DNA of 11,582 nt from Bacteroides sp. (GCA_030151845.1 JASLCM010000005.1:1-11582); one strand, 5' to 3'. Numbered from the stretch's first letter, positions 1 to 7,998 are shown. Made by a program: numbers and translations. Notes: generated by a model from the sequence alone, not told the origin.

Positions 1-2968
1 TTCGTACATTAGGGTAGCGCATACCCGAGTCTAATCCCTCTGGGTCTTTATGCTTAACATCGTCCCAACAAATGAGATTTGTTCCATTTAAAAAGACTCT
101 TAATCTTGTCATCCCCATCTTATCTGTCCATGATCTAGGAAGAGTATAACCAACCTCTAGATTTTTCAGTCGCAAGAAATTTGCTTTCTCCACCCAAAAA
201 GAACTGGTTTGGTAATTATTAGGGGCATTTAACGACAATCTTGGATATGCTGCATTTTGACCAGATCCAGGAGTCCATCGTTTTAAATGATGTTCTAAAA
301 CATTTCCTGTTTGAGCATTAAAATCATGATATCGGTAACCTGAGTTATAGGTAGTTGTGTTTGCTACACCTTGGAAGAGACAAGATATATCTACTCCCTT
401 ATACGAAGCACCTAAGTTAATTCCGTAGTAAATTTCTGGTGTTTTTCCTCGCCCTATGGCTCTTTGGTCTTTTTCATCAATAACACCGTCTCCATTAAGA
501 TCTTTATATTTAAGATCTCCAGGCTGAACACTACCTAGTAAGGATTGATCGGGTAAAGATGAGAGATCATCATCCTCTGTGAAGTATCTATCAAAAACAT
601 AACCAAATCGAGTAGCATAAGGGTGACCTGTACGATAATTCCACTGATGAGAGCGAAACTCTTCATTTTGATAGTCTATCGTATTTCGTGCAAAAGCATA
701 ATTTCCACCAATGTAATAATAAAAATCTGCCACATGATCACTCCATTTTAAATCCACCTCTACTCCTTTATTACTCATTTCACCCTCTGGCATCCACACA
801 TCGGCACCAAACATACTTGATATAGCATTTTGTACAAGAATGTCTTTGTTTTTTTCGGTGAAGTAATCAATGCTACCTGTCAACCTGTTTTGTAATAAAG
901 CAAAGTCAACTCCTATATTAAATTTAGTTATTGTCTCCCAAGTTATTTTTTCGTTAGCCACTCGTGATTGTACCATACCTGGTGATTGAGTCAGTGAGCT
1001 GCCAAATATAGCACCTTGACCGGGCTCAAAATTAGATAAATACCCATAGTAGGTAGCCCATGCTGAACCTATTGTATTCCCTACCTGACCAATTGATCCT
1101 CTAACTTTTAAATAGTTGATGTTCTTGTTACCCTTTAGAAACTCTTCGTTACTTAACAGCCAACCTGCTGATAAAGCGGGGAAAAAACCATATCTTTTTG
1201 AGGAAGGAAAGTAGTTGCATCCTTGGTAAGAAGCAGTTAAATCAACGAGATACTTATCATCAAATCGATAACCTATTTTTGTTCGAAGTCCTTGATAAGT
1301 TTCTCCAATGGAAGAGTACATATGTTCCTTTTTCTGTAAACGATCAAAACGTACCATTCCATCAATGTGATGTTTTGAGAAATCTCTGTTATAGTTCAAA
1401 GATACCCCATGTTCATACCTTCTATTAAGTGATTTATAGCCACCACCACTAGATATTGTACCATCTTCTCCTGATTTTCTCCAGAAAATCCCATCAGATG
1501 TTTGGTAGTAATAGGCAAAAGTCTTTGTTCTATTTACAGTATAATCTGTTGAGCTATTCATACCAAAATTAAAATCGATTGATAATCCTTTTACTAAATC
1601 TTCTAAGTCAAAGATTGCTCGAACATTAGTAGATATGTAATTGGTCTCAAAGTTAGAGTAACCACTATAGTTTAGATATCCATAAGGATTAACTTGAGAA
1701 ACCCATCCACCTAATTGCCCATTAAACGTAATAGGCTGATAGGCATTGAAAGGTGTAGCATATAACATACTTAGTACGGTTTGATCTACACTGTTTGAAT
1801 AAGCTCCTGGATAGTTTCTCTTATCTTTCTTAGCCTTAATATCTGCTTCTACTTTAAATCGTTTACCTAGATTAACGGTAACATTACCGTGTGCATTGAA
1901 CGCACTCAATCCAGAGTTTGTATTGTAGGTATTTATTTTTTTATCGGTAGAGAACACTCCTCCATTACTAACATAACCAAATGATGCATAATAGGTTGCA
2001 ACATCGGATCCACCCGATAGGTTTACATTATGTCTAGTTTGTAGGCTATACTTACGCAAAAACAAGTTTGTCCAATCTACATTAGGATATGCATATGGAG
2101 ATTTTCCTGTACGATACCCTTCTATATCATCTGCACTATATTTAGGTATAGCTGTTGGATTGTCATTTAACATAGCCTCATTGTACAGAACAGCATAATT
2201 GTATGAATCTAGAAACTTAGGCAGACGTAAAGGTTCTTGTGCGGTTACTTGGGCATTATAGTTAACTTTTAGGCGACCTTCTTTTCCTCGTTTGGTCTCA
2301 ATCAGCAAGACTCCATTCGCCCCATGTAAGCCATAAATTGCTGTGGCTGCAGCATCTTTCAGAACAGTTACTTTCTCTATATCATAAGGATCAAGCATAT
2401 TGTAATCTGTATGCAACCCATCTACAAGAACAATAACCCCAGGATGATTTCCAAAGGTGTGTTGCCCGCGAATTTGCATTGTACTTGACTCATCACCAGG
2501 AAAGCCGTTTCCTTGCGTTATTCCCAAACCTGCAATTCGCCCTACCAGTGTATTTATTCTATTTGTGCCTGGTAAGTTGGCCACAGTCTCTCCAAAAAGA
2601 GTAGAAGTTGCTGCTGTTACATACTCTCGTTTCCGGTTCCCATACAAAGAGAGTTCGACTTCATCTTTCAATGTAGGATCAAGAAAGATATACTGTAAAA
2701 CATCTTCTCGTAAAGAGACCTTAGTTTTAACATACCCATCTTTCACCAGCTCTACACTTTGATCTAAAGTGCTAGGAATAAATACTTGTCCATTTTTATC
2801 ACTACGACTAATTTCCTTTCCTTCTGATAGCACAGAGACATTATCGAGAGGTTGTTTTCCTCTGCTCTCAAACACTCTAAGTGACACTTGTGCCATAGAA
2901 ATAATTGGAAAACAAAGCCATAAGGCCATCCATACCGTAGCCTTAACTATAAACTTTTTGTTTTTCAT
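1..2968 (-). CDS. SusC/RagA-family TonB-linked outer-membrane receptor, C-terminus off the left edge
   Basis: Outer-membrane channel that, with a SusD-type lipoprotein lid, imports oligosaccharides, peptides or other large nutrients using TonB energy. One open frame of 989 residues runs from ATG at 2968 to the window edge. Residues 1-26 form a Sec signal peptide (basic start, hydrophobic core, cut near SMA-Q). About 28-105 is a carboxypeptidase-regulatory-like beta domain. About 110-235 is the TonB plug, with GRIAGLG, QIRG, a VLVDG strand and the family signature DAAATAIYGLHGANGV from residue 205. The rest is beta barrel rich in aromatic residues, with the usual calcium-type loop DLNGDGVIDEKD at 823-834. 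Length fits the family (about 1000), so probably fewer than 30 residues are missing. The usual DEVVVVGYG-like stretch before the plug is replaced by DEVELSLYGNRKREY. A SusD gene would be expected beyond the left edge. Substrate cannot be told. Confidence 0.95.
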   Translation of the reverse strand, partial: MKNKKFIVKATVWMALWLCFPIISMAQVSLRVFESRGKQPLDNVSVLSEGKEISRSDKNGQVFIPSTLDQSVELVKDGYVKTKVSLREDVLQYIFLDPTLKDEVELSLYGNRKREYVTAATSTLFGETVANLPGTNRINTLVGRIAGLGITQGNGFPGDESSTMQIRGQHTFGNHPGVIVLVDGLHTDYNMLDPYDIEKVTVLKDAAATAIYGLHGANGVLLIETKRGKEGRLKVNYNAQVTAQEPLRLPKFLDSYNYAVLYNEAMLNDNPTAIPKYSADDIEGYRTGKSPYAYPNVDWTNLFLRKYSLQTRHNVNLSGGSDVATYYASFGYVSNGGVFSTDKKINTYNTNSGLSAFNAHGNVTVNLGKRFKVEADIKAKKDKRNYPGAYSNSVDQTVLSMLYATPFNAYQPITFNGQLGGWVSQVNPYGYLNYSGYSNFETNYISTNVRAIFDLEDLVKGLSIDFNFGMNSSTDYTVNRTKTFAYYYQTSDGIFWRKSGEDGTISSGGGYKSLNRRYEHGVSLNYNRDFSKHHIDGMVRFDRLQKKEHMYSSIGETYQGLRTKIGYRFDDKYLVDLTASYQGCNYFPSSKRYGFFPALSAGWLLSNEEFLKGNKNINYLKVRGSIGQVGNTIGSAWATYYGYLSNFEPGQGAIFGSSLTQSPGMVQSRVANEKITWETITKFNIGVDFALLQNRLTGSIDYFTEKNKDILVQNAISSMFGADVWMPEGEMSNKGVEVDLKWSDHVADFYYYIGGNYAFARNTIDYQNEEFRSHQWNYRTGHPYATRFGYVFDRYFTEDDDLSSLPDQSLLGSVQPGDLKYKDLNGDGVIDEKDQRAIGRGKTPEIYYGINLGASYKGVDISCLFQGVANTTTYNSGYRYHDFNAQTGNVLEHHLKRWTPGSGQNAAYPRLSLNAPNNYQTSSFWVEKANFLRLKNLEVGYTLPRSWTDKMGMTRLRVFLNGTNLICWDDVKHKDPEGLDSGMRYPNVR

Positions 2969-3012
2969 TATCTTAGTTTTTAATTCATACTATCTATGTT
3001 ATATTCAAGGTT

Positions 3013-3891
3013 TTAATGAAATCTATTCATCTTCTTATAAGCGGAATCAAACGCATGCATGTAGCAATTCTTTAAACTTATTGGAGAGGCTGACTCTTCC
3101 GAATTCAGCAAGTAGCTTAAGATTGCACGTTTTAGGTAATACCTCTCATGTGCATTCCCTTTAGCTTCTAGCAGAAAAGAGAGGACCTCTTCATAAGGTT
3201 CTCTTTGTGGTATTTCCAATAAACGAGTCTCTTTACCACAGTGCATAGTTGCATAGATCAGTTCTTCATCGAAATAGATAAACTGAGCTAAGTTTTGCTT
3301 TGTAGAAAGTGATTTAATAGAGTACTCATGAAGCAGACTTGAACCTATTACACTGTTATCAAAGTCGGTAAAGTTTATTAAGTATTTATGTAAGTTAGAA
3401 GTGGTATAAGTAGCCAACTCAACTCTGTATTTTTTTGAAAGGGAGAATAATACAAAGAGATCGGAAGGATCAAAATGCTTTGGCTCTTCTAGAAGTAGAT
3501 TTTTTCCTGCTTCCAAGACTTGGAAAGCAGAGTTAAAGTCTAATGAGCCCTCATAAGATTCTAAGATAACGGTATCTACCTCTTTTAGGAGAGAATCTAA
3601 TGTTAGATACCTAGATATTCCTTTTTCAGAAAGTGAGGTTCTTACCGAGTAAGGAATGAGTTCTACTGCATTCTGTTTATTTTCATAGCTATAACTTGGA
3701 GCATAGGCTATTGTTGCTAAATTTAGCTTATTCATAGCCCTCTGCTCCAAAAGATAATCTAATAATCTTTCACTAGAAGGTGTTCCCTTCCCCACTACCC
3801 CTAGCCGTATTGGACCAGTAGCCATTAAGAGTGTTAAATGGAAACTAAAAATAAGAATCCATAGAGCCCTTTTATTCACAAAGTTCATCAT
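3013..3891 (-). CDS. exported degenerate Gfo/Idh/MocA-like protein, catalytic lysine replaced
   Basis: 292 residues, no confident family name. Residues 1-25 look like a Sec signal peptide without a lipobox cysteine. From residue 28 the pattern follows the NAD-binding half of Gfo/Idh/MocA oxidoreductases: a beta strand with a glycine loop (IRLGVVGKG, 28-36), then LLKEVDTVIL, LEAGKNLLLEEP (126-137) and a strand after KKYRVELA. The last helix (SPISLKNCYMHAFDSAYK) resembles the family's final helix. The family motif EKP, whose lysine is catalytic, reads EEP at 135-137, and the protein is shorter than the usual 330-450 residues, so a redox enzyme is doubtful; a binding or scaffold role is an inference. 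It lies 44 bp upstream of the SusC-like gene on the same strand and is probably co-transcribed. Two ATG codons are adjacent (3891, 3888); either could start it. Confidence 0.7.
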   Translation of the reverse strand: MMNFVNKRALWILIFSFHLTLLMATGPIRLGVVGKGTPSSERLLDYLLEQRAMNKLNLATIAYAPSYSYENKQNAVELIPYSVRTSLSEKGISRYLTLDSLLKEVDTVILESYEGSLDFNSAFQVLEAGKNLLLEEPKHFDPSDLFVLFSLSKKYRVELATYTTSNLHKYLINFTDFDNSVIGSSLLHEYSIKSLSTKQNLAQFIYFDEELIYATMHCGKETRLLEIPQREPYEEVLSFLLEAKGNAHERYYLKRAILSYLLNSEESASPISLKNCYMHAFDSAYKKMNRFH

Positions 3892-4129
3892 TCACAAGTT
3901 TTAAGGTTTACCTAAGTTTTGCTATTTTAAAAGCATAAAACAGACTCATTTCAAGTATATCTTATGTATATTTTTCTTTTATTAACAGCTAATTAAGTAT
4001 TTGTTTGTTGAATGATATGGACGCTTAGCGATTATAAAACACCTATTTGCGTTAAACTTTGTAGTTAATAAATAGTATTTATTAACATACCATTCAAAAT
4101 CTCTCCTCATTTAAAATATACCCTCATAT
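3892..4129. other. intergenic region upstream of the exported-protein/SusC operon
   Basis: About 240 bp of AT-rich DNA with no open frame of note on either strand. It should hold the promoter for the leftward exported-protein/SusC pair, but no good TTTG / TAnnTTTG pair is visible; the nearest is TATACTTG on the minus strand about 60 bp before the start, without a -33 element. It contains the palindrome listed separately. Regulation by a dedicated ECF or other alternative sigma factor is possible but not shown. Confidence 0.5.
4064..4086. repeat. 23-bp perfect AT-rich palindrome, possible operator
   Basis: Two 11-base arms (GTTAATAAATA and its exact complement) surround a single central base at 4075. 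There is no run of T after it on either strand and the arms have almost no GC, so it is a poor terminator. It lies 178 bp upstream of the exported-protein start, just beyond the terminator of the neighbouring operon. A dimeric regulator site is an inference; in such AT-rich DNA chance is also possible. Confidence 0.4.
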
Positions 4130-4169
4130 AATAAAATAAGGCGGTGCATATGCACCGCCTTATTTTATT
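4130..4169 (-). terminator. strong rho-independent terminator of the ftsY-rimO-HU-HU/LysM operon
   Basis: A perfect 40-base inverted repeat centred between 4149 and 4150, with a GC-rich core (GGCGGTGCAT / ATGCACCGCC) and A/T-rich flanks giving U-rich tails in both directions. It begins 20 bp after the stop of the HU/LysM gene. The symmetric shape means it could also stop transcription from the left, though no rightward gene precedes it. Confidence 0.9.
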
Positions 4170-4189
4170 TTCTTATTAACTATTGTGAG

Positions 4190-5434
4190 TTATTTAAGCT
4201 CTAAATTGGGAATTTTAAGTAAGGTTCCAGATTGAACATTATCCGGATTAGGTATAACATCTTGATTATATTCAACTATATATTTCCAAAACTTCTTACT
4301 TTTATAAAACTTTTCAGCAATAGACATTAAGGTCTCTCCACTTTGTACCCTATGGGTTGCTCTTGTTCCTGTTGTCTTATAAGTTAAAGAGGGATCATAT
4401 ATTAATTCTTTGGGTGAGTTATCTATAACCTGGTTGTTCGCTTTAACCTCTTTAGTCTTAATCTTTGCTTTTAACTCTGCCCTATTATCTACATCTTCTT
4501 TATTCTCTATGGTTTGCTTTGCAGCACGTATAATTCGCTTTGGAGCTACTGTTTCGAGAGTGTCTATTTCCTGTGCGATACTATCTACAGGCTCTATTTC
4601 TATAGAGTCTATAAAGAGCTCGCCATCTTCTTCAATGGGCATCTCATCTATCAATTCTTCTGTTTTATCTATGGATCTTCTAGCTTTTTTAGAAACAAGA
4701 TCAGGTATGTAAAGATAAAGTATTAAGCTACCGCAACCTACAAGGACTCCTACTATAATTGCTATAAGTAATGTATATAAAGATTTCGTCTTCTCTTTTT
4801 TATCTGGAACAGCCTCTGGATCTAAAATAACCTCTGGTATAAAAGGATCAACCTCCTCTTCAACAGTTTCTGGGAGATCCTCTACATGTATTCCTGGCAA
4901 AGAAGTTTCAATAAATTCAGACTCATCTTGAGTATTTGGTTCCTCTTCTATAGAATCATCTTCTGTACGATTGTCCTCCTTTTCTTCGCTCTCATCGTGA
5001 TGTGAAAGCTCAGCGTTCTCCTCTTTGGAGTCTGCTACACTAACCACTTTTTCTTCATGTTCTACATGATCTTCCGATTTTTCTAGCGGAGAGGGAGTGC
5101 TAACACCAACAACTTCATCAAATACTGCTTCGTCGTTTAAAACAACCGTTTCAAAATAAGAGAAAGGTTTATTAATCTGTCCACTGAGCTTTTCATCAGG
5201 TGTAAAAGAGACTCTCTCTTTTGCCTGACCTGTGCCATCGTCTTCTAAAATCAGTTTAAAGGTTCCTAATCCTTTAATGTTTATATATTTTTCCGATTGG
5301 ACAACCTCACTAATTAGTGTAAAAAACTCTTTAACAAACAGACTTATATCATCCTCTGTCAGGTTATTCTTCTTGGCAAATTCTGTTATAAATTGGTTGA
5401 AGAAGGAATTATCATTTATACGATCTGTACTCAT
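4190..5434 (-). CDS. HU-like domain, membrane helix and LysM domain protein
   Basis: 414 residues, no signal peptide. Residues about 8-105 form an HU/IHF-like domain: two helices, then GLGTFKLI (55-62) and RVSFTPDEKLSGQIN with a phenylalanine-rich end. The flexible arm is much less basic than in ordinary HU. Residues 112-210 are a low-complexity, strongly acidic linker. One membrane helix spans about 218-242, with KKEK before it and SKKARR after it. A second charged linker leads to a LysM domain at 360-411 (HRVQSGETLMSIAEKFY ... VQSGTLLKIPN), which in this family binds glycan chains of peptidoglycan. The likely layout is HU part in the cytoplasm and LysM in the periplasm, though the flanking charges do not decide it. 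It is the last gene of the ftsY operon, 6 bp after a second HU-like gene. Function is not known to me; a link between nucleoid and cell wall is an inference. Confidence 0.9.
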   Translation of the reverse strand: MSTDRINDNSFFNQFITEFAKKNNLTEDDISLFVKEFFTLISEVVQSEKYINIKGLGTFKLILEDDGTGQAKERVSFTPDEKLSGQINKPFSYFETVVLNDEAVFDEVVGVSTPSPLEKSEDHVEHEEKVVSVADSKEENAELSHHDESEEKEDNRTEDDSIEEEPNTQDESEFIETSLPGIHVEDLPETVEEEVDPFIPEVILDPEAVPDKKEKTKSLYTLLIAIIVGVLVGCGSLILYLYIPDLVSKKARRSIDKTEELIDEMPIEEDGELFIDSIEIEPVDSIAQEIDTLETVAPKRIIRAAKQTIENKEDVDNRAELKAKIKTKEVKANNQVIDNSPKELIYDPSLTYKTTGTRATHRVQSGETLMSIAEKFYKSKKFWKYIVEYNQDVIPNPDNVQSGTLLKIPNLELK

Positions 5435-5440
5435 TGTAGA

Positions 5441-5704
5441 CTACTCTTTATCTGATTCAAATTTTAATACCAAACGAGGGGGAACAAGTAACCGTTGCTT
5501 TGTTGAGGGCGTCACAATTACCTCTTCCATTTTCTTTTCTACATAAAAACGTCCCAGCTCTGGGACATCCAGCTCCTCTTTCTCTTGAAGATGTTCACAG
5601 ATACCTTCAATTAGCTTATCTGATAAAGAGAGAGTTGTCTCTTTATCTTTTTTGACTCTCTTAGCAAGTATAGAAATAAATTCGTTGTAGTTCACAAATG
5701 ACAA
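5441..5704 (-). CDS. short HU-family-like protein, non-ATG start
   Basis: 87 residues, close to the usual 90 of HU. The frame shows the HU pattern: an N-terminal helix (YNEFISILAKRVKKD), a second helix (TLSLSDKLIEGICEHL), the turn LDVPELGRFYVEKK matching the GFGTF strand, then VTPSTKQRLLVPPRLVLKFE in place of the DNA-binding arm and the xPxF end. The arm carries few lysines and arginines and lacks the canonical RNP tip, so DNA binding may be weak or different. No ATG exists: TTG at 5704 is given here, and GTG at 5695 (protein beginning MNYNEF) fits the HU family start equally well; an in-frame TAA lies just upstream. It sits 19 bp after rimO and 6 bp before the HU/LysM gene, so the two HU-like proteins may pair, as HU proteins act as dimers. 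Confidence 0.82.
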   Translation of the reverse strand: MSFVNYNEFISILAKRVKKDKETTLSLSDKLIEGICEHLQEKEELDVPELGRFYVEKKMEEVIVTPSTKQRLLVPPRLVLKFESDKE

Positions 5705-5723
5705 ATCTTTTTAGATTAGAAAC

Positions 5724-7019
5724 TTAACTAGCTAGTCTAGCATATAGATCAAAATCATCAGAGTCTACGATCTCTACAAAATAGAACTCTCCAATAACAA
5801 GATCACACGTTTCTACCGGAATTAAAACTTCTGGATCGACTTCTGGGGAGTCATACTCTGTACGACCAATATAATACTCTCCTTCAATCCTATCAATAAT
5901 TACACGCTGTGTAGTTCCTATTTTGCTTTCTGCAACTTGAGCAGAAATCTCTTGTTGCAGTTCCATTAACTCATCAAGCCGGGCATGTTTTACCTCTGCG
6001 GGTATTTCATCCTTATAATTCTTGGCAGAAAAAGTACCCTCTTCCTCAGAGTAAGCAAATGCTCCCATTCTTTCAAAACGAATATCACGAACAAACTTCT
6101 TCAGCGCCTCAAAATCTTCCTCTGTTTCACCAGGATGACCAACCATCAACGTTGTTCGAATGTGAATTCCAGGAACCTCTCTCCTAAGCTCATGAATTAA
6201 GTCATACGTCTCTTGTTTCGTTACGTTTCGACGCATTCTAGAGAGCATATTATCGGTAACGTGTTGCAAAGCAATATCTAAATATTTACAAATATTTTTC
6301 CGCTCACGCATCACAGTCATCAACTCTTTTGGGAAATGCGCAGGATAAGCATAGTGTAACCTTATCCACTCTACTCCTGGAATATCTGATAACAGACGAA
6401 GCAATTCAGGCAACATCTGTTTCTTATACAAATCTACACCATAATAGGTAAGCTCCTGAGCTATAACTTGAAATTCCTTTACACCACATGATACCAAGTG
6501 CTTCACTTCAGCAACAATCTCCTCCATTGGCCGAGATTGATGTTTACCTGTAATGATAGGAATTGCACAATAAGAGCAAGTACGATCACATCCTTCCGAT
6601 ATTTTTAGATACGCATAATGTGAGGGTGTTGTTAACGAACGCTCCAGGCGAATTGTTGAGTTATACTTCTTTCCTAAATCACTCAAGAGCTCTTTCCAGT
6701 TGAATTTACCATAAAACTTATCGACTTGAGGTATTTCTAATGAAAGTTCTTTCAGATATCGCTCCGAAAGACAACCCATAACATAAAGTTGTTCAAGCTC
6801 TCCCATCTCTTTAGCCTCTGCAAACTCAAGAATCATATTGATAGACTCTTCCTTTGCATCACCTATAAAACCACAGGTATTGATTATGGCTATATCGCCA
6901 GTAGCTACTTTAGGATCATGAGATACTTCAAAACCTGCAGCCTCAAACTGCCGAATAAGCTGTTCTGAGTCTACTAAGTTTTTGGAGCAACCCAGGGTTA
7001 TAATGTCTATTTTTTTCAT
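5724..7019 (-). CDS. rimO: ribosomal protein uS12 methylthiotransferase RimO
   Basis: Radical SAM enzyme that adds a methylthio group to the conserved aspartate of ribosomal protein S12. Its 431 residues show all parts: an N-terminal UPF0004 domain with the three iron-sulfur cysteines C11, C49 and C83, the radical SAM core with CxxxCxxC (C144, C148, C151) inside SEGCDRTCSYCAIP, and a C-terminal TRAM domain from about 367. The RimO-like motifs GCSKNLVDSE and LQHVTDNMLSRMRR distinguish it from the tRNA enzyme MiaB. The ATG start overlaps the ftsY stop in ATGA, which suggests translational coupling, and no better start exists. It is the second gene of the ftsY operon. Nothing is missing. Confidence 0.97.
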   Translation of the reverse strand: MKKIDIITLGCSKNLVDSEQLIRQFEAAGFEVSHDPKVATGDIAIINTCGFIGDAKEESINMILEFAEAKEMGELEQLYVMGCLSERYLKELSLEIPQVDKFYGKFNWKELLSDLGKKYNSTIRLERSLTTPSHYAYLKISEGCDRTCSYCAIPIITGKHQSRPMEEIVAEVKHLVSCGVKEFQVIAQELTYYGVDLYKKQMLPELLRLLSDIPGVEWIRLHYAYPAHFPKELMTVMRERKNICKYLDIALQHVTDNMLSRMRRNVTKQETYDLIHELRREVPGIHIRTTLMVGHPGETEEDFEALKKFVRDIRFERMGAFAYSEEEGTFSAKNYKDEIPAEVKHARLDELMELQQEISAQVAESKIGTTQRVIIDRIEGEYYIGRTEYDSPEVDPEVLIPVETCDLVIGEFYFVEIVDSDDFDLYARLAS

Positions 7020-7975
7020 TCTTCTTCACCAAATAAAGAATCAACAAACTCCTCTTTTCTAAAGACCTGAAGATCGTCGATACCTTCACCTAGTCCTATG
7101 TATTTAACAGGTATTTTAAACTGATCCGATATTCCTATCACTACCCCACCTTTTGCTGTACCATCTAGCTTGGTAATAGCTAAAGAAGAAACTTCTGTAG
7201 CTAGTGTAAATTGCTTGGCTTGCTCAAATGCATTCTGTCCAGTAGATCCATCTAAAACCAATAGAACTTCATCAGGAGCAGATGGAACGACTTTCTTCAT
7301 CACATTTTTAATCTTAGTAAGCTCATTCATTAAGTTTACTTTGTTATGAAGCCTACCTGCTGTATCAATTAGAACAACATCTGCATGGTTAGCCACGGCA
7401 GAACTAAGGGTATCAAACGCAACCGATGCAGGATCTGATCCCATCTTTTGCTTAACTACAGGAACTCCTACACGCTCGCCCCAAATAACAAGTTGTTCAA
7501 CCGCTGCTGCTCTAAATGTATCGGCAGCACCAAGATAAACCTTCTTGCCATGCTTCTTAAATTGGTGAGCCAACTTACCAATCGTGGTAGTTTTTCCCAC
7601 ACCATTTACACCAACAACCATTATAACATAAGGCTTATGTGTAGCAGGGAGATTAAAACCTTCTAGGTCTTCACTGTTATTTTCGGCCAATAAAGAGGAT
7701 ATTTCTTCACGAAGAATGCTATTTAATTCTTGAGTATTCACGTATTTATCACGTGCTACTCTCTCCTCAATCCTCCTTATGACTTTTATAGTGGTATCTA
7801 CACCTACATCAGAGGTTATTAGAACCTCTTCTAGATTATCTAAAACCTCATCATCAACCTTTGACTTCCCTGCAACCGCACGTGCAATTTTACTAAATAC
7901 ACTCTCTTTAGTCTTTGATAATCCTTTGTCTAAAGTCTTTTTTTTGTCCTTTGAGAAAAAATTAAATAGCCCCAT
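7016..7975 (-). CDS. ftsY: signal recognition particle receptor FtsY
   Basis: SRP receptor GTPase that docks ribosome-SRP complexes at the inner membrane for insertion of membrane proteins. In numbering from ATG at 7975 (319 residues) it has a helical N domain (about 20-100) and a G domain with the P-loop GVNGVGKTT (122-130), DTFRAAA, DTAGR (204-208) and TKLDG (268-272), ending in the GLGEGIDDL motif. The long acidic A domain of enterobacterial FtsY is absent; membrane contact would rest on the short basic start MGLFNFFSKDKKK. An in-frame TTG lies three codons upstream (7984), but the ATG matches the usual MGLF start of Bacteroidetes FtsY. First gene of an operon with rimO, which it overlaps by 4 bp, and the two HU-like genes. 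Confidence 0.97.
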   Translation of the reverse strand: MGLFNFFSKDKKKTLDKGLSKTKESVFSKIARAVAGKSKVDDEVLDNLEEVLITSDVGVDTTIKVIRRIEERVARDKYVNTQELNSILREEISSLLAENNSEDLEGFNLPATHKPYVIMVVGVNGVGKTTTIGKLAHQFKKHGKKVYLGAADTFRAAAVEQLVIWGERVGVPVVKQKMGSDPASVAFDTLSSAVANHADVVLIDTAGRLHNKVNLMNELTKIKNVMKKVVPSAPDEVLLVLDGSTGQNAFEQAKQFTLATEVSSLAITKLDGTAKGGVVIGISDQFKIPVKYIGLGEGIDDLQVFRKEEFVDSLFGEEE

Positions 7976-7998
7976 TTTTATCAATTAATTATTCTTAG

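Noticed and set aside
2457..3164. Two plus-strand open frames of 101 and 131 codons
   Set aside because: They lie opposite the SusC N-terminus and the end of the exported-protein gene, show no family motif, and have the serine- and proline-rich composition typical of antisense shadows.
3917..3941. Imperfect hairpin (GTTTTGC ... GCATAAAAC) upstream of the exported-protein gene
   Set aside because: The arms need a two-base bulge, the stem is nearly all A and T, and no terminator or riboswitch pattern surrounds it.
4051..4061. Plus-strand TTAAACTTTG resembling a -7 promoter element
   Set aside because: Spacing inside the element is one base too long, the only upstream TTTG is too close, and no plus-strand gene follows.
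7976..7984. Upstream TTG start for ftsY (7984)
   Set aside because: The ATG three codons later gives the usual MGLF beginning and lies at a normal distance from the promoter; TTG adds only three residues.
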